Source: Pseudomonadota bacterium (GTDB taxonomy: Bacteria; Pseudomonadota; Gammaproteobacteria; Steroidobacterales; Steroidobacteraceae). From it: a stretch of 64,000 bases of DNA. Each line of letters opens with the position of its first letter. The stretch's first letter is position 1. The DNA is taken from assembly GCA_025357635.1 (NCBI GenBank), contig JANXOV010000009.1, positions 1 to 64,000 on the forward strand, in the 5' to 3' direction. The notes under the pieces were generated by a model. The model had not been told where the DNA came from. It searched no databases and was given only the letters and a program-made list of their open reading frames with translations. Shown piece by piece: positions 60,593-64,000 of this stretch. A program made the translations under genes and the position numbers.

Positions 60593-62620
60593 ATGGCCAC
60601 CCGCAGCGTACACGCCGCCTGCCCGCACGATTGCCCTGACACCTGTGCCATCCGTGTCACCGTTGAAGACGGGGTCGCGGTGCGCGTGCAGGGCGATCCG
60701 GACCATCCGCCCACCGACGGCACATTGTGTACCAAGGTCGCTCGCTACACCGAGCGCACCTACCATCCCAATCGATTACTGTACCCTTTGCGCCGGGTTG
60801 GCGCGAAGGGCGGCGGCCAATTCGAGCGAATCACCTGGGACGAGGCGCTCAATGACATCGCGGCGCGCTTGCGCTGCATCGCCGCGCGCGATCCCACGGC
60901 CATCGTTCCCTACAGCTATTCCGGCACGCTGGGCTTGATCCAGGGTGAAGCCATGGCGGCGCGTTTTTTCAACCGGCTGGGCGCTGCCCGGCTTGATCGC
61001 ACCATTTGCTCCAGTGCCGGCGCCGCCGCATTGAACGCCACGTACGGCAGCCGCGTCGGCATGCATGTGGAGCATTTTGCCGGCAGCAATCTCATTCTGA
61101 TCTGGGGAAGCAATAGCATCGCCTCGAACCTGCATTTCTGGAGCGTTGCGCAGACTGCCAAGCGCAACGGCGCGAAACTGATCTGCATCGATCCACGACG
61201 CACGGAAACGGCCGACAAATGCCATGAGCACATCGCATTGCTGCCGGGCACCGATGGCGCGCTGGCGCTGGGCCTCATGCAGCAGTTCATCGAACAACGC
61301 CTGCTGGACCAGGATTACATCGACTGCCATACCGATGGCTGGCCGGCGCTGCGCGAACAGGCGGGTCAATGGACGCCGGAGCGCACCGCGTCGGTGTGCG
61401 GCATCACCGCACAGCAAGTACGGGATCTGGCGCGCGACTATGGCACTACGCGCCCTGCTGCGATCCGTCTGAATTACGGCATGCAGCGGGTGCGCGGCGG
61501 CGGCAGTGCCGTGCGACTGATCGCCGCCCTTCCCTGCCTGACCGGCGCCTGGCGGCATCGCGCCGGCGGTCTCCTGCTGTCTTCCTCGGGCTGGCCGCAG
61601 GTGCAACGGGCCGCACTCGAACGCCCGGATCTGTTGGGCGGGGCGAATCCGCGCACCATCAACATGAACACCATCGGCAACGATCTGCTGCGCGAGACCA
61701 CGCCCGAATTCGGTCCGAAGATCGAGGCGCTGATCGTCTACAACAGCAATCCAGTGGCCGTGGCGCCTGAGTCGCCGCAAGTACTGCGTGGTTTTTTGCG
61801 CGAGGATCTGTTGACGGTGGTGATGGAACAGTTCCAGACCGACACGGCCGACTACGCCGACTATGTGCTGCCGGCCACCACACAGCTGGAGCATTTCGAT
61901 GTGCACACCAGTTATGGCCACGCTTACGTGTTGGTGAATGAACCGGCGATCACTCCGCTTGGAGAGGCCCGGCCGAACAGCGCCGTGTTTCGCGCATTGG
62001 CGGCACGGATGAGCTTCGACGACGCGTGCTTCAGCCAGACCGATGAACAAATCGGCGCGCAGGCGTTCGCCGGCGGCGTCGATTTTGAGCAGTTGCGCCG
62101 CGACGGCTGGGTCCGGTTGCCCGTGCCCGAGGCGCCGTTCGAGAACGGCGGTTTTCCCACGGCAAACGGCCGCGCGCAATTTGCGCCTGCCGGGCTCGGT
62201 GTTGCCGGTTTCGTTGCGCCCTATGAGTCCCGGCAGTCTTCCCCTGAGCTTGCCGTGCGATTTCCGCTTGCCATGATCTCCCCGCCGGCCCGGCATTTTC
62301 TGAATTCGACGTTCGTCAACGTCGCCAGCCTGCGCAGCATCGAAGGCGAGCCGCTGCTGGAGGTTCATCCGCAGGACGCCGCTCCGCGCGGCCTGCGCGA
62401 CGGGGAGATCGTGCGCACCTACAACGACCGCGGCGAGTATCGTTGCAAGGTGAAGATCAGCGATCGTGCGCGGCCCGGTGTGGTGGTGGCATTGGGCATC
62501 TGGTGGCGCAAACTCGGACCTGCCGGCACCAATGCGAACGAACTGACGCATCAACGGCTGACGGATATCGGCCGTGCCGCGACTTTTTACGATTGTCTGG
62601 TGGAGGTTGCGGCGCTTTGA
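60593..62620 (+). CDS. Molybdopterin oxidoreductase (DMSO reductase family)
   Basis: 675 aa from ATG 60593. N-terminal 4Fe-4S ligands C10-x3-C14-x3-C18-x27-C46 (ACPHDCPDTCAI, GTLCTK). A Cys at about 140 in RTICSSAGAAA aligns with the usual Mo ligand (SeCys in FdhF), inferred. Others are WGSNSIASNLHFW, LICIDPRRTETADKC, NSNPVAVAPESPQV and the C-terminal dinucleotide-binding domain ending EVHPQDAAPRGLRDGE. No Tat signal, so cytoplasmic. Substrate unknown; no partner subunits adjoin. The start lies 59 bp from the divergent dehydrogenase gene. Confidence 0.87.
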   Translation: MATRSVHAACPHDCPDTCAIRVTVEDGVAVRVQGDPDHPPTDGTLCTKVARYTERTYHPNRLLYPLRRVGAKGGGQFERITWDEALNDIAARLRCIAARDPTAIVPYSYSGTLGLIQGEAMAARFFNRLGAARLDRTICSSAGAAALNATYGSRVGMHVEHFAGSNLILIWGSNSIASNLHFWSVAQTAKRNGAKLICIDPRRTETADKCHEHIALLPGTDGALALGLMQQFIEQRLLDQDYIDCHTDGWPALREQAGQWTPERTASVCGITAQQVRDLARDYGTTRPAAIRLNYGMQRVRGGGSAVRLIAALPCLTGAWRHRAGGLLLSSSGWPQVQRAALERPDLLGGANPRTINMNTIGNDLLRETTPEFGPKIEALIVYNSNPVAVAPESPQVLRGFLREDLLTVVMEQFQTDTADYADYVLPATTQLEHFDVHTSYGHAYVLVNEPAITPLGEARPNSAVFRALAARMSFDDACFSQTDEQIGAQAFAGGVDFEQLRRDGWVRLPVPEAPFENGGFPTANGRAQFAPAGLGVAGFVAPYESRQSSPELAVRFPLAMISPPARHFLNSTFVNVASLRSIEGEPLLEVHPQDAAPRGLRDGEIVRTYNDRGEYRCKVKISDRARPGVVVALGIWWRKLGPAGTNANELTHQRLTDIGRAATFYDCLVEVAAL

Positions 62621-62648
62621 TCGCATCCTAGCGCCGGCGCGCCTTCTC

Positions 62649-64000
62649 TCAACTCTGAATTTGCAGGCGCCCTTCGGATGCGGACAACATCTTGCGGGTC
62701 TTCGGCCCGATCCATTGCTCGACGTCGTCGATCACCGTGAACACCGCCGGCACGATGACCAGCGTGAGCAGCGTGGAGGTGATGAGTCCGCCGATGACGG
62801 CTACCGCCATGGGCGCGCGGAAGGAACTGTCGCCGCCGATCCCCAAAGCGACCGGCAGCATGCCGGCCACCATGGCCACCGTGGTCATCACGATGGGACG
62901 AGCACGTTTGTGGCCCGACTCGAGCAATGCTTCCAGCCGCGGCTTCCCGGCGCGCATTTCCTCGATCGCAAAGTCCACCAGCAAAATGGAGTTCTTTGCC
63001 ACGATACCCATGAGCATGAGCAGACCGATGATCACGGGCAAGGAAAATGGAAGTCCGGCCAGCACCAATGCGAGCAGGGCGCCGCCCAGGGACAGCGGCA
63101 GGGCCGACAGGATGGTGATGGGCTGGAAAACCCGTGCGAACAGCAACACGAGCACCGAGAAAACCATCAGGATCCCTGCGCCAATGGCCAGCGTGAAGTT
63201 CTCATACAGTTCTTTCATGAATTCGGCGGTGCCGACTTCGACCAGCCGCACCCCGCGCGGAAGGTTCTTCAGCGCCGGCAATGCCTTGAGCTTGTCCATG
63301 CCGGTGCCCAGTTCCACGCCCGGCGTGAGATCGGCCTCCAGGGCAACGCGACGCGTCTGGTTGTATCGCCGCACGGTCGAGGGTCCTTGCGCAAAGGTCA
63401 GCTCCGCCACGGACTTCAGCGGCACACTGCCGCCCGACGCCGTTGGCACGGGGAGATTCTCGAGCGTGTTCAGATCGCGGCGAGCGTTTTCGATCAGGCT
63501 GACCCGGATGGGGATCTGCCGGTCGGAGAGCGAGAACTTCGCTCCATACTGCGGCAGATCGCCCAGGGTGGCGATGCGAATCGTCTGGCTGATGCTTTGC
63601 ACGGACACGCCGAGTTGTGCGGCAATGTCGAGCCGTGGGTGCACGACGATTTCGGGCCGGGGCAAATCCCCGTTGATGCGGGCGCCCCGCAATTGCTTGA
63701 GGCCGCGCATTTCTTCGACAACCTTGACCGCCGTCGCCTGTACCAGCGCTGGGTCATCTCCCGTCAAATAGACGCTGATGTCGCGGCCCATTCCGCCGCC
63801 GTCCTGATTGGCGAAGTTGATGCGACCGTCGGGAATCTGGTTGAGCATGGGGGTGAGTTTCTGCTCCCATTGCTTCTGCGACAGTTTGCGCTCGCCTGGC
63901 TTTTTCAAACTGATGTAGACCGCTGCCTGGCGGACATCGCCGTCCTCGCCGATGGATTCGGTGACATTGGCAACCTCGGGCTGTTGGAGCAGCAACTGAG
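62649..64000 (-). CDS. RND efflux permease (HAE type), C-terminal part
   Basis: The C-terminal 449 or so residues of an AcrB-type pump; about 590 N-terminal residues lie beyond the right edge. PEVANVTESIGEDGDVRQA and MGRDISVYLTGDD are from the second periplasmic domain, PLKSVAELTFAQGPSTVRRY from the docking region, then TM helices with IVAKNSILLVDFAIEEMRAG, RPIVMTTVAMVAGMLPVALG and GGLITSTLLTLVIVPAVF. Third RND pump of the window. Its operon partners are outside. It is convergent with the molybdopterin enzyme. Confidence 0.9.
   Translation of the reverse strand, partial: QLLLQQPEVANVTESIGEDGDVRQAAVYISLKKPGERKLSQKQWEQKLTPMLNQIPDGRINFANQDGGGMGRDISVYLTGDDPALVQATAVKVVEEMRGLKQLRGARINGDLPRPEIVVHPRLDIAAQLGVSVQSISQTIRIATLGDLPQYGAKFSLSDRQIPIRVSLIENARRDLNTLENLPVPTASGGSVPLKSVAELTFAQGPSTVRRYNQTRRVALEADLTPGVELGTGMDKLKALPALKNLPRGVRLVEVGTAEFMKELYENFTLAIGAGILMVFSVLVLLFARVFQPITILSALPLSLGGALLALVLAGLPFSLPVIIGLLMLMGIVAKNSILLVDFAIEEMRAGKPRLEALLESGHKRARPIVMTTVAMVAGMLPVALGIGGDSSFRAPMAVAVIGGLITSTLLTLVIVPAVFTVIDDVEQWIGPKTRKMLSASEGRLQIQS

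Noticed and set aside
60776-62626. 616-codon open frame on the minus strand
   Set aside because: It is exactly antisense to the molybdopterin oxidoreductase, shows no family motifs and is rich in Arg/Ala/His as expected of GC-rich antisense frames.
1-64000. CRISPR array, tRNA, rRNA, insertion sequence or prophage
   Set aside because: I found no regularly spaced direct repeats, no cloverleaf, no transposase or integrase frames and no phage structural genes.

Overview
The window is GC-rich chromosomal DNA, almost fully coding, from a Gram-negative bacterium. The block fabD-fabG-acpP-fabF-pabB-pabC-mltG-tmk-holB-pilZ, the type II secretion genes, three RND pumps and the TonB-dependent receptor point to a gammaproteobacterium. 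A Nevskiales/Steroidobacterales/Xanthomonadales-type lineage is my guess; nothing here fixes the genus. I saw no rRNA, tRNA, CRISPR array, insertion sequence or phage gene.

Layout. 1-4.8 kb: the start of etfB, an MhpR-like IclR regulator and a divergent oppBCDF peptide importer with no binding protein beside it. 4.9-12.1 kb: an AlaA-type aminotransferase and an AddB/AddA-like nuclease-helicase pair. 12.1-17.8 kb: gspGHIJKLMN on the minus strand, head to head with a rhombosortase gene. 18.5-27.1 kb: fatty acid synthesis, p-aminobenzoate synthesis, MltG, Tmk, HolB and PilZ, mostly with overlapping starts and stops. 27.1-31.9 kb: a cNMP-cNMP-rhodanese fusion, a FadB/FadJ-type beta-oxidation enzyme, an EEP-fold hydrolase divergent from a small TIR-like protein, and an orphan gene. 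32.1-38.3 kb: a TetR-TolC-MFP-RND drug efflux operon whose 3' end runs into AT-rich DNA.

38.4-43.8 kb: fhs with a short overlapping upstream ORF, then the part I find most interesting. A LOV-like PAS protein lacking the photoactive cysteine leads three tiny membrane protein genes. It is divergent from a MerR-type regulator resembling class II LitR/PplR proteins, followed by a C-factor-like SDR and a secreted fasciclin protein. The layout recalls the PpSB-LOV/PplR light-response pairs of Pseudomonas.

44.0-48.1 kb: secreted M28 peptidase, APC permease and secreted beta-propeller. 48.1-55.7 kb: a two-component system in line with a second (HME-like) RND tripartite pump. 55.7-64.0 kb: a TonB-dependent receptor, a soluble glucose dehydrogenase-like protein fused to cytochrome c, a molybdopterin oxidoreductase, and the C-terminal half of a third RND pump cut by the window edge.

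Starts were chosen from ribosome binding sites, overlaps with the preceding gene and family N-termini; several differ from the longest possible ORF. Family assignments come from reading motifs, not from database searches. No gap between genes exceeds about 210 bases.
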